Source of the DNA: Acidimicrobiaceae bacterium RAAP-2
GTDB taxonomy: Bacteria; Actinomycetota; Acidimicrobiia; Acidimicrobiales; RAAP-2
NCBI GenBank assembly: GCA_001443545.1
Contig: LMAD01000005.1
Coordinates: 1 to 64,000, forward strand
Direction of reading: 5' to 3'
Length of the DNA: 64,000 nucleotides
The position numbers were made by a program, and so were the translations under genes. The notes beneath the pieces are model-generated. The model worked only from the letters and a program-made list of their open reading frames with translations, was not told where the DNA came from and did no database searches. This document shows, in pieces, positions 42,609 through 50,846 of the stretch. The stretch's first letter is position 1. Every line of letters begins with the position of its first letter.

Positions 42609-44905
42609 AGGAGGTCCTCCCACGCCGCGTCGGTCGCACTGCCCACCCGCAGGAGCGACTGTGGGGTCGAACCGGCGTGGAGCAACCGACCGAGGTCGGC
42701 CGACGCCACTGGCTTGGAGATGAGATAGCCCTGACCTCGGTGACAACCGAGCTCAAGGAGTCCGTCCACGATCACGCTCGTCTCGACACCCTCGGCGATG
42801 ATCTCCTTGCCGAGGGCGCGGCCGAGCCGGATGATCGCGTCGACGATGGCCCGGTCGAAGGGGTCCTTCGTGATACCACGGACGAAACTCATGTCCAGCT
42901 TCAAGAAGTCGACCGGCAGGTTCTTCAGTTCGGTCATCGAGGCGAACCCAGTACCGAAGTCGTCCAGGGCAATCTCGATGCCGAGCGCCTGGAACCCCCG
43001 CAGGATCCGCGCGGTCTGCTCGGGGTCGTCCACGACGGCGTACTCAGTGATCTCCACGCAGAGCCGGTTCCCGGGCACGTTGAATCGAGCGAGACAGCCC
43101 TCGACGAACTCCACCAGGTCACCGACCTTGAAGTCGGCCGGTGACATGTTGACGCGTACCGTGAAGTCGAGGCCCGGGTACTCGTGGCCCCACGCGCTGA
43201 GCTGGCGACAGGCCTCAGCGAAGACCCAGCGGCCGAGGGTGGAGACGAGTCCGGTCTCCTCAGCGACGGTGATGAAGTCCGAGGCGGCGAGCAGTCCCCG
43301 GGTGGGGTGTTGCCAGCGCACGAGTGACTCCACCGCGAGCAGCTTGCCGCTCTGGAGGTCGACCTCAGGCTGGAAGTGCAGGCGCAGGCCGCCAGTATCG
43401 ATCGCCTCACGAAGCATCAGTTCCATCTGGGAGCGTTCGTCGACGGCCAGGTGAAGGTCGCGGTCAAAGACCACGGCGCGGTTGCGGCCCCGCGACTTCG
43501 CGGTGTACATAGCGGCGTCGCCCCGTCCGAGCATCTCGACGGCGCTGGCGCCAGGCTGGGAGAGTGCGATCCCGATACTCGCCGTGTGGTTCATGACCTG
43601 ACCAGCGATCTCGACTGGCTGGGCGATGACCTCCAAGATGCGATAGGCGCTCGCGAGCGCCTCCATTTCGCTGCGCGCCCGGTCCACGAGGAAGACGAAC
43701 TCGTCTCCGCCGAGGCGCGCGGCGAAGTCCCCCGAGCGGATGCTCGTCTGGATCCGGTCGGCCATCGTGACGAGGAGTCGGTCACCGTTGACGTGCCCGA
43801 GGTAGTCGTTCATCACCTTGAACCGGTCGAGGTCGATCACCATGACCGCCGTGTCGCGTCGTTGCATGAGACGGGTCTTCAATTCGGCGATCAACGCCCG
43901 CCGATTGGGCAGTCCCGTCAACTCGTCGTGGTTCGCGTTGAAGATGATGCGCTCTTCGGCGTCGATTCGCGCTTGGAGCTGGACGAGCATGGAGGCGACG
44001 GCCTGCAGGGCGTTGATCTCCGCGGGGACCCACGCGTGGTTCTGGAAGTGGATGAAGCCGATGACGCCCCAGGTGGTGTCACCCATCAAGAGTGGCACGG
44101 CCGCCCCGGCGGCCGGCGTTGGCCCCGCGACTTCTTCGATGTGCTGCTTGTACTCGTCGTCGACATCGTCGGCGATGCCCGTGAGGTAGGGGGCCTTCAG
44201 GTCCCGGGTCGCGGCGAAGATCGGATCGGCGTCGAAGGGCACTTCGCCCAGCGGGTCGGGGTCGGGGATGTTCTCGCGCACCGGCCACTCGGCCTCGAAG
44301 ATGCTCAGTCCGCGGACGTGGTCGTTGCGCCGCATCAGGGCGACGTCGGAACCCAAGAACTCGCCGAGGGCCCGGATCGTCCACTGCAGGACCTCGTTGC
44401 GCGTGGTCGCCGTCGCGGGCATGAGGTGCTCTGCAACGCTCGCCACCAACTCATCGAGGCGCTGCTGGTGCAAGAGCACCCGCTCGCGCACCGCGAGCGT
44501 GGCGATATGCGAGAGCAGGCTCGCGAAGGCCTTGGCGACGGAACGCTCACGCTTTGACCAGGTCCGACCGTGGCGCGCCACCACGAGCGCGCCGATGGCA
44601 CGCCCATTCTCGTTGTTGATCGGTTCGACGAGCGCGCCCCACTCGACGCCGTAGACGTCGCAGGTGATTGCACCGAGGGCAACTCGTTCGTTCAGCGCGG
44701 TACGCACGCGCGCGATGATCGCCTCGTAGGCTTCTTCGGCGCCCGGTGCGACCATGGGATCCATCTCGAAATCAGGGATGACGGTATTCTCACCGGCGAA
44801 GACGGCCACTACTTCGGTGCCCGCGACGACGTGCACGAGCGACTCGACGACGAGTCGGGCCTCGGTGCGGGCCCGCTCTAGATAGGTATCGACGGTACTG
44901 CTCAT
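42602..44905 (-). CDS. GAF-GAF-GGDEF-EAL c-di-GMP signalling protein
   Basis: A 767-residue protein with two GAF-like domains (about 15-160 and 165-320), GGDEF (about 325-490) and EAL (about 500-750). GGDEF and RxxD (RSGD) are intact. The EAL signature reads ESL but the catalytic Glu is kept, and the remaining set is complete: Asn in VNMS, Glu in EITE, DDFGTG, Lys in FLKLDMSF, Glu in AEGVET and Gln in QGYLIS. Of the three GGDEF-EAL proteins here this one is the most likely active phosphodiesterase. ATG at 44905 follows AGGG. It leads a three-gene operon with a GGDEF protein and an unknown partner. Confidence 0.92.
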   Translation of the reverse strand: MSSTVDTYLERARTEARLVVESLVHVVAGTEVVAVFAGENTVIPDFEMDPMVAPGAEEAYEAIIARVRTALNERVALGAITCDVYGVEWGALVEPINNENGRAIGALVVARHGRTWSKRERSVAKAFASLLSHIATLAVRERVLLHQQRLDELVASVAEHLMPATATTRNEVLQWTIRALGEFLGSDVALMRRNDHVRGLSIFEAEWPVRENIPDPDPLGEVPFDADPIFAATRDLKAPYLTGIADDVDDEYKQHIEEVAGPTPAAGAAVPLLMGDTTWGVIGFIHFQNHAWVPAEINALQAVASMLVQLQARIDAEERIIFNANHDELTGLPNRRALIAELKTRLMQRRDTAVMVIDLDRFKVMNDYLGHVNGDRLLVTMADRIQTSIRSGDFAARLGGDEFVFLVDRARSEMEALASAYRILEVIAQPVEIAGQVMNHTASIGIALSQPGASAVEMLGRGDAAMYTAKSRGRNRAVVFDRDLHLAVDERSQMELMLREAIDTGGLRLHFQPEVDLQSGKLLAVESLVRWQHPTRGLLAASDFITVAEETGLVSTLGRWVFAEACRQLSAWGHEYPGLDFTVRVNMSPADFKVGDLVEFVEGCLARFNVPGNRLCVEITEYAVVDDPEQTARILRGFQALGIEIALDDFGTGFASMTELKNLPVDFLKLDMSFVRGITKDPFDRAIVDAIIRLGRALGKEIIAEGVETSVIVDGLLELGCHRGQGYLISKPVASADLGRLLHAGSTPQSLLRVGSATDAAWEDLLW

Positions 44906-45039
44906 GGATTGCCCTAGTCCCTCAAGACCGCGCAGACTGTCTGCTCGTGCCCGAATCACCCCGTGACCAGCACGAGGCCACGTCCAGTAATAGTACGACG
45001 ACGATGGGATTTAGGCAAGAAGTATTTATACGGACCGAT

Positions 45040-47928
45040 TTAGAGCGGAATCTCCCCGATATCGGCGAGATCGGTCTCTCGAACGAGCACCTCGGACAGG
45101 GGCAGTCGAATGCTGTGCGCACTCGCGGCCGGAGCGTGACTGACCCGCAGGACCATCGTCACCGCCTCGCCCTCTACCAGGTCCCAGAGCGCCGCGAAGC
45201 GCTCACGGAGCTGGTGCATGTGGTCGAGGTGGCGTTCGCCACCGAGTTTGAGCAGGTCGCGCTCGTCGTTCGCGTAGAGGAAGATCGGCGCAACGGGCTG
45301 CACCGCGAGGCCGTGGAGTTGGGCGCTCAACCAGAACCGCTCGATAGCGGCCCCGGCGCGCAGGTACCACATCGGCTCCGCTCGCGGAATCGTGATCGCC
45401 GCCAACGCCGAACTCGTGCCGACCATCAATTGGGTGCGCAGACCGAGCATCTGACCCGCCCGCCAATCGGCCAGGTGCGCCATGACCTCGGGTCGGCGCA
45501 GCAGTCCCACGGCGGCGATGCTCGTCGGATCCATCTCGAGCGTGCGCACGTCGAGCCCCTCGTCGAGGGAATCACGGCCCGGGAACTTCAACTCACCGAG
45601 CATCTGTTGATGGACCTGGGGGATCAAGAATCGCAGCCGGTCGCACTGACCGAGCAGTTCACCGCCCTCGTTCAGGTGCGCTCGATCGGTGAGGAAGCGC
45701 AGGTTGGCCCCTTCGGTGGCCACGACCCGTGCGAGCAGGTCCTCGACGTGGCGTTCGATGGGTGTCGGTTGACCCGGCTGGCGATTCGAGATCCGTTCGG
45801 GGATCATGGGGTAGAGCGGCGTGATCTGCTGGTCGGTTGTCGTGCCGAGACGCAACGTCGCCACGTGATGGCTCGGCGCGCCCTCGGGGAAGAGTTTCAC
45901 CGTGCCGAGCCGATTGCGCGAAGCGGCCGCGACGCGCGCGTTGAAGAGCGCCGCGCCGAGAGCGACGTAGCTGCCACGATGCTGGACGTCCATCACCGAC
46001 GTACGCTCGGGGACGAGGAAGAATCGGACCTCGTCGGCGTCGGCCTCGAAGCGCCACGGCTGACTGTTGCCGCCCGACGGAGCCCGCCGCGCCGCGTCGA
46101 CGATCATCGTCACGTCGTCGCCGTCCTCGGGAACCGGGTCGACCGGCGGTGGTGCCGAGAGGTCGATATCGGAATCAACCGAGAGATCGACGGGGGCGAC
46201 TCCGCCGAGCATCTCCTCGACGTCGAAGCGAACCCGTCCCGAGGGGAGGTGACCACCGAGTCCCAGTCGGCGTACGGCGGCGGCCACCGTCGCGGCACCG
46301 AGGGTGACCTCGCTCGCGAGCTGCGGCCAGCCGGTGATCGTGGAGCCGATCTCGAAGAAGGTCACCGCGCCGCGCGACGAGACGTCGTCGGCGCCGAGGA
46401 GGCGAAGGAGGTACGGGCCCTTCTCCAAGAGCGTGAGCCCGGCCACCTTCTCGGCCGTGACGTCACCGAGCAGACCGTGAAAGACCGTCCGACCCGGTTC
46501 GAGGTCGAAGCGCTCGACGTCGAGGACCCCACGGTCACTCGTCTCCATCAGGACCGGGATGCGTCGGGCTCGGGCGTGCTCGCGTACGAGGAACTTCATG
46601 TCCAACGAGTCGCACTCCTCGATCACGACGTCGAGTCCGTCGAGGAACCGGTCGAGGTTGTCCGCGGTGACCCCTTCGGTCAAAGCCGATACCCGTACGA
46701 AGGGGTCGATCTCGGAGATGCGTCGTGCCGCCACGATCGCCTTGTTCACGCCAAGGTCGAGCACGCTGGCCGGGATCCGATTCAAGTTGGTGAGGTCGAT
46801 CGTGTCGAAGTCGGCGAGACGGATCTCGCCGGCGAGACCCTCCATCGCGATGACGTGCGCGATCGAGTGCCCGGCGCTCGCGCCGACGACGCCGACGCGC
46901 AGCCCGCGCAGTCGGCCCTGTTCTTCGTGGGTCAACTTGTTGCGATTGCGGTCCAGTCGAACCCTCGCGAAAGACCGAGGACCGAGGAGCCGAACAACGG
47001 CCCGACGCCACGGGTAGTAGACCCAGCGCGGCGCCTCGTTCAACTGATTCGGTGACAGGGCGGGCTTGAGTTCGGCCAACTGGTTTCGCTGGTCTTCCAA
47101 CTGATCGATCACCTGGAGCGACGGGTCCTCGCGCAGGATTCGCAGCACCTCGCGGTCGCTGCGAGTCGCAACGTCGAGCACCAACGGCTGAAACGAATGA
47201 GTACGCGTCGAGGCGACGTCGACAGGGCGGGCGGTGGTCGTTCGTGGTCCGCGGGCGAGCTGTTCGGCCTCGAGCCGTAATGCGCGCTGGTTCGTCTCAT
47301 CGGAGAGGTCGTAGGACCGCGATCGCTGCCAGGTAACGGCGTACGTACGGTAGCGCTCGTCCGGGAAGGGGACGTAGTTACGACTCAACACTTCCCCGCC
47401 GGCGACCTTGCCGACCGGGATCAACAGGTCCGAGACGGCGGCGATGGTGCGTTCGGCGCCGAGCCACACGGCGGCGTGGGTCATGATGCGCGAGATCGTC
47501 GCGACCATGCGAACCCCGAGAACGGCCTCGCCCTTGGCCCATCCACCCTTGGCCTCGATGATGCCGAATCGGGCTTCGTTGTCGATCAAGGTCCCGATCT
47601 CGTCGAGCTCGGGCAGGTCGGCCATCTCCTCGATCAGGGCCGCGCCCCACCGGTTCTCGAGCGGACCGTGGAACCGCAGTCCAGCGACCGGCTCACCGTC
47701 GGGCGCGAATCCGACGAAGAAGAGTGGGACCCCTTGGCCCTCGTCGAGCTCGCGTCGGCGCAGAGTTCCTTCGAAACCGAAACTGCGGTACTTGCCCTCC
47801 GCGTCCTCAAGGTAACGGTGCCAGAGGTCCGGTCGTTCAAGTGGATGGTGTCCCTCGAACCGGACACCCGACGCCTCGTCGATAAAACTCGCACCGTATC
47901 GGTACCGTGGACTCAATACGTTGCCCAA
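45040..47928 (-). CDS. MoeY/Rv1355c-like protein: acyltransferase-like, E1/ThiF and nitroreductase regions
   Basis: A 962-residue protein from the TTG at 47928. Region 1 (about 50-225) resembles a GNAT or acyl-homoserine-lactone-synthase-like acyltransferase (VPLFFVGFAPDGEPVAGLRF, EIGTLIDNEARFGIIEAKGG). Region 2 (about 340-580) is a ThiF/E1-type adenylating domain: GVVGASAGHSIAHVIA, DFDTIDLTNLNRIP, NKAIVAARRI, EECDSLDMKFLV. Region 3 (about 600-950) is nitroreductase-like (RAPSGGNSQPWRFEA) and probably binds FMN. Mycobacterial Rv1355c has the last two. E1-type domains adenylate C-termini; paired with a flavoenzyme this could modify a peptide or small molecule, but the substrate is unknown. AGAGGA seven bases before TTG supports this start; ATG at 48042 is the alternative. 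Confidence 0.85.
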   Translation of the reverse strand: MGNVLSPRYRYGASFIDEASGVRFEGHHPLERPDLWHRYLEDAEGKYRSFGFEGTLRRRELDEGQGVPLFFVGFAPDGEPVAGLRFHGPLENRWGAALIEEMADLPELDEIGTLIDNEARFGIIEAKGGWAKGEAVLGVRMVATISRIMTHAAVWLGAERTIAAVSDLLIPVGKVAGGEVLSRNYVPFPDERYRTYAVTWQRSRSYDLSDETNQRALRLEAEQLARGPRTTTARPVDVASTRTHSFQPLVLDVATRSDREVLRILREDPSLQVIDQLEDQRNQLAELKPALSPNQLNEAPRWVYYPWRRAVVRLLGPRSFARVRLDRNRNKLTHEEQGRLRGLRVGVVGASAGHSIAHVIAMEGLAGEIRLADFDTIDLTNLNRIPASVLDLGVNKAIVAARRISEIDPFVRVSALTEGVTADNLDRFLDGLDVVIEECDSLDMKFLVREHARARRIPVLMETSDRGVLDVERFDLEPGRTVFHGLLGDVTAEKVAGLTLLEKGPYLLRLLGADDVSSRGAVTFFEIGSTITGWPQLASEVTLGAATVAAAVRRLGLGGHLPSGRVRFDVEEMLGGVAPVDLSVDSDIDLSAPPPVDPVPEDGDDVTMIVDAARRAPSGGNSQPWRFEADADEVRFFLVPERTSVMDVQHRGSYVALGAALFNARVAAASRNRLGTVKLFPEGAPSHHVATLRLGTTTDQQITPLYPMIPERISNRQPGQPTPIERHVEDLLARVVATEGANLRFLTDRAHLNEGGELLGQCDRLRFLIPQVHQQMLGELKFPGRDSLDEGLDVRTLEMDPTSIAAVGLLRRPEVMAHLADWRAGQMLGLRTQLMVGTSSALAAITIPRAEPMWYLRAGAAIERFWLSAQLHGLAVQPVAPIFLYANDERDLLKLGGERHLDHMHQLRERFAALWDLVEGEAVTMVLRVSHAPAASAHSIRLPLSEVLVRETDLADIGEIPL

Positions 47929-47953
47929 GAACAGATCCTCTCCGTCGGCCAGA

Positions 47954-47989
47954 GAGTTGTCGACGACGCCATGGCGTTGCCGACAACTC
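47954..47989. repeat. 36-bp near-perfect palindrome
   Basis: The left half (GAGTTGTCGACGACGCCA) and the reverse complement of the right half agree at 16 of 18 positions, centred on CCATGG. It lies about 25 bases upstream of the proposed TTG of the E1/nitroreductase gene and 158 bases upstream of the proposed pilD start, in their shared divergent region. It could be an operator for a dimeric regulator or a hairpin in the leader. If the ATG at 48042 is the true start, it would be inside coding sequence. Confidence 0.75.
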
Positions 47990-48146
47990 GCCAGTCCCTT
48001 CGAACTATAGTTATGCGACCTGCGAAAATGGTGAACCCTCATGGGTCACAAGGGGCAACCGTCGTGCTCGAATCACTACCACATGCAGACTGGGTCATCG
48101 TCGATTCGTGCCCATCGCGACGGAGCTCGAGAGACGCGATTCGACC

Positions 48147-48932
48147 GTGCTGAGTCTGCTCGTCCTCTACTGCGCGCTCTTGGGATTGATGGTCGGTTCA
48201 TTTCTGAACGTCGTGATCTACCGGGTACCGCGAAAACTCTCAATCGTGCGACCGGCCTCGGCCTGTCCCCACTGTCACACCACTATATCGGCCCGCGACA
48301 ACGTCCCAGTCGTCTCGTGGCTCCTGCTACGCGGACGGTGTCGCCACTGCGGCACCCCAATCTCACGTCAGTACCCGCTCGTCGAACTGGCGACCGGCGC
48401 CGCATTCGCCGGTGTCGCCGCCCGTGTCGGCTATCGAGCCGATCTGCCGGCCCTGCTCGTACTCGTCGCCGGCCTGTTCGCCCTCGCCGTGATCGACGCC
48501 GAACTCCTCATTCTCCCCAAGCGAATCGTGTACACCGTGCTGGTCCTCCAAGCGATCACGTTGCTCGGCGCCACGACGTACGACGGTCAGTGGCACCGAC
48601 TCGTCGTCGCGGCCCTCGTCGCAGTTATCTGGTTCGGTCTCTTCTTCACATTGAATGCGGTCAGCCCCCGAGCCCTCGGGTTCGGCGACGTCCGTCTCTC
48701 ACTCGTCCTCGGGCTCGGGCTTGGTTGGCTCGGCGTCGGGTACGCCATCCTCGGTTTCTTCGTCGCCAACCTCGTCGGTGCTGTTATCGGCGTCACTCTC
48801 ATCGCCGTCAAGCGAATCGCCCGTCAACAACCCGTCCCGTACGGTGTCTTCCTCGCAGTCGGCGCCTACGTCGCCATCGTCGCCGGTCCAGAACTGTTGA
48901 TTCCGTTCCACAACCTGCAGTGGCACCTTTGA
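48147..48932 (+). CDS. pilD: Prepilin peptidase / N-methyltransferase
   Basis: A 261-residue membrane protease that cleaves prepilins before the hydrophobic segment and methylates the new N-terminus. The N-terminal LMVGSFLNVVIYRVP is followed by the zinc-binding cysteine domain (SACPHCHTTIS and GRCRHCGTPIS). The two catalytic aspartates are in LAVIDAELLILP and GFGDVRL. About seven membrane helices are predicted. GTG at 48147 fits the family start; an in-frame GTG at 48108 is possible. It is the only + strand gene of the pilus locus and its stop touches that of the convergent DUF429 gene. Confidence 0.92.
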   Translation: MLSLLVLYCALLGLMVGSFLNVVIYRVPRKLSIVRPASACPHCHTTISARDNVPVVSWLLLRGRCRHCGTPISRQYPLVELATGAAFAGVAARVGYRADLPALLVLVAGLFALAVIDAELLILPKRIVYTVLVLQAITLLGATTYDGQWHRLVVAALVAVIWFGLFFTLNAVSPRALGFGDVRLSLVLGLGLGWLGVGYAILGFFVANLVGAVIGVTLIAVKRIARQQPVPYGVFLAVGAYVAIVAGPELLIPFHNLQWHL

Positions 48933-49640
48933 TTAGAAGACGTACTCCATGCGAAGACCCTCGCTGTCCCACTCGGCGTCCGACGGAATCCGTTTGGCCG
49001 CCCGGCCTTGGACCCGCCGAGCCGTCCACAAAAGCGCCGCGACGTCGTAAAGGTGCTTCCCTGGGACGTCGAGTTCAGCTTCGAGAATCGTGGCGACTCC
49101 CTGGATCCGCTTCTCCAACACTTCTCGACGCTCCTGCCTGCCTTCTTCGCGAAGCTTCGACCATCGCAAGGGAAGGTCACCATTCAATTGGTAGAAACTC
49201 AACTCTGGATGGCCCGAATATACGACGCGTTGGCGAAACGGAGACATTTCAGCGAAGAACTCTCGATACCGCGGGAGCTTCATCATTGAAGCGGCGTCAA
49301 CGTGCGTCGTCACCCAATTGGGGCCTTCGCAAAGACTTTCGCGCGTTGGTGCATTGGCAATCGTGATCCCGCGTCGGCCTAGTAACGCACGCGCCGCTCG
49401 GTCGCAGGTCCGCGGTGCGTCTTCCGTGCTGTCGCGGTAACCGATTGGGACATTGACCACAATCGAGGCGAACGCCGGACGTTCACTCACGACGTCGAGG
49501 AACGTCTCGAACAGTCGAGGAGGCTCCACCGCAAATGTGGCGGCGTGCAATTTTGCGCTAGCGACTATCCAGCCACGGCTCGACGGTGTCACCCCGGCCA
49601 CCGTCAGATACGGTAAGTCGGGGCCACGGTGAATCGTCAC
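48933..49640 (-). CDS. DUF429 family protein (RNase H-like fold)
   Basis: A 235-residue protein with DUF429 hallmarks: GVTPSSRGWIVASAKL at the N-terminus, ASIVVNVPIGYRD, RTCDRAARALLG, and a C-terminal LYDVAALLWTARRV. The family has a predicted RNase H-like nuclease fold. The first acidic residue usual in the GxD motif at the N-terminus is Thr in this protein, so activity is uncertain. GTG at 49640 lies 6 bases after the pilT stop, so it is probably co-transcribed with the pilus genes. Why a DUF429 protein should be there is not known. Confidence 0.82.
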   Translation of the reverse strand: MTIHRGPDLPYLTVAGVTPSSRGWIVASAKLHAATFAVEPPRLFETFLDVVSERPAFASIVVNVPIGYRDSTEDAPRTCDRAARALLGRRGITIANAPTRESLCEGPNWVTTHVDAASMMKLPRYREFFAEMSPFRQRVVYSGHPELSFYQLNGDLPLRWSKLREEGRQERREVLEKRIQGVATILEAELDVPGKHLYDVAALLWTARRVQGRAAKRIPSDAEWDSEGLRMEYVF

Positions 49641-49646
49641 CGCTCG

Positions 49647-50744
49647 TCAATCCTTCGGAGCTTTATAACCTAAGAACTCCAAGGCTCTCATCAACTCCTT
49701 CGGGTGTGCACTCGCAGCAAACGCGTCCTCGTAGGTTACCGTGCCTGTCGAAATCAGTCGGGCAAGGTCGGTCTCGAGAACCTGCATGCCGTCTTTCGCA
49801 TTCGTGAACATCACGTTCGATAGCTGATTGGAACGTCCTTCACGGATGAGGTTACGAACCGGACTCGTCGCAATCAGTACTTCGAAGGCGGCCACCATCC
49901 CACCACCGACCTTGGGGATAAGGCGTTGCGCGATGATCGCGCTCAACGACGCCGCCAGCTGCACCCGCGTCTGCTCTTGGCGCCACGCTGGGAAGACGTC
50001 GATGATGCGGTCGATGGCCTGTGCCGCGTCATTCGTGTGCAGTGTCGCGAAAACCAAGTGTCCCGTCTCGGCCATGGTGAGCGCGATTTGAATTGAGTCG
50101 ATGTCACGCATCTCACCGATCAACATCACATCGGGGTCCTCGCGCAGAGCTGATCGAAGCGCACGGTCAAACGAAGGACTGTCCAGGCCAATCTCTCGCT
50201 GAGTGACCGCCGACATCTTGTGATTGTGCACGTACTCAACCGGGTCCTCGATCGTGAGGATATGTGCGGCACGGGTTTCGTTCACTCGATCGATGATCGA
50301 CGCCAACGTCGTCGACTTTCCCGATCCCGTTGGTCCGGTCACCAGTACAAAACCCCGAGGTTGCTTCGCAACCCAATCGGCGGCCCAGGGTAGGCCAAGT
50401 TCATCGAACTGCGGAATCTTGCTCGGGATGATACGAAGTGACATCGCTGCCTGGCCGCGCTGAGTGAAGACGCTGCCTCGTACCCGTGCAAGGTCGCGCC
50501 ACGAAAACGCGAAGTCGACGTCCATCTGGCCATCAAAGATGTCGCGCTGTCCATCGGAAAGCAGAGGAAAGGACATCGCTGCGACTTCCTCGGCGGACAA
50601 TGGCGCTGCACCTTCGATAGGGATTAAGCGCCCATTCACGCGGATTCGTGGAGCGGAACCGCCCGCGACCAGCAGATCAGTCCCGCCTTGGTCCCAGAGG
50701 ACTTGGAGCCAAGGGTCAACCAACTTCATATCACTACTCGCCAT
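49647..50744 (-). CDS. pilT: Type IV pilus retraction ATPase
   Basis: A 365-residue hexameric ATPase that drives pilus retraction. It shows the PilT N-terminal PAS-like region (LLVAGGSAPRIRVNGRL), Walker A GPTGSGKSTTLASI, Asp box EDPVEYVHNH, Walker B MLIGEMRDIDS, the His box GHLVFATLHTNDAAQAID and the C-terminal AIRNLIRE-type motif VRNLIREGRSNQL, which distinguishes PilT from PilB. ATG at 50744 has GGGAG five bases upstream, a strong signal. A perfect hairpin lies 25 bases further upstream, between this gene and pilA. Confidence 0.96.
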   Translation of the reverse strand: MASSDMKLVDPWLQVLWDQGGTDLLVAGGSAPRIRVNGRLIPIEGAAPLSAEEVAAMSFPLLSDGQRDIFDGQMDVDFAFSWRDLARVRGSVFTQRGQAAMSLRIIPSKIPQFDELGLPWAADWVAKQPRGFVLVTGPTGSGKSTTLASIIDRVNETRAAHILTIEDPVEYVHNHKMSAVTQREIGLDSPSFDRALRSALREDPDVMLIGEMRDIDSIQIALTMAETGHLVFATLHTNDAAQAIDRIIDVFPAWRQEQTRVQLAASLSAIIAQRLIPKVGGGMVAAFEVLIATSPVRNLIREGRSNQLSNVMFTNAKDGMQVLETDLARLISTGTVTYEDAFAASAHPKELMRALEFLGYKAPKD

Positions 50745-50769
50745 GATGACTCCCATGTACCTGCATCTG

Positions 50770-50822
50770 GGCTTTACGTCTAGTGCCCGGCGGGACACCC
50801 GCCGGGCACTAGACGTAAAGCC
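50770..50822. repeat. Perfect 25-bp inverted repeat with 3-base loop
   Basis: Positions 50770-50794 and 50798-50822 are exact reverse complements, with loop ACA between. The arm runs GGCTTTACGTCTAGTGCCCG and ends GCGGG. No run of T follows on either strand, so it is not a standard intrinsic terminator. It lies between the pilA stop (50847) and the pilT start (50744), both on the minus strand. In the message it would form a very stable hairpin protecting the pilA end or limiting read-through into pilT. Confidence 0.9.
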
Positions 50823-50846
50823 GTCACAAACCAATTAATGAACGAT

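Noticed and set aside
42588..42612. GGAGG-A-CCTCC symmetry around the GGDEF gene start as a regulatory hairpin
   Set aside because: The arms meet with a one-base loop, which cannot fold as a hairpin; it is probably a chance feature of the ribosome binding site.
43376..44557. 393-codon open frame antisense to the GAF-GGDEF-EAL gene
   Set aside because: Biased translation with no domain, opposite a clear gene.
44947..47055. 702-codon open frame on the + strand opposite the E1/nitroreductase gene
   Set aside because: High-GC antisense frame with Arg/Asp/His-rich low-complexity translation and no protein motif; the minus-strand gene has clear domains.
47929..48042. ATG at 48042 as start of the E1/nitroreductase gene
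   Set aside because: The extra 38 residues run through the palindrome, have no ribosome binding site and look non-coding; the TTG at 47928 has AGAGGA upstream. The choice is not certain.
50770..50822. Hairpin considered as an intrinsic terminator
   Set aside because: No T-run follows on either strand, so it is listed as an inverted repeat with possible effects on RNA stability.
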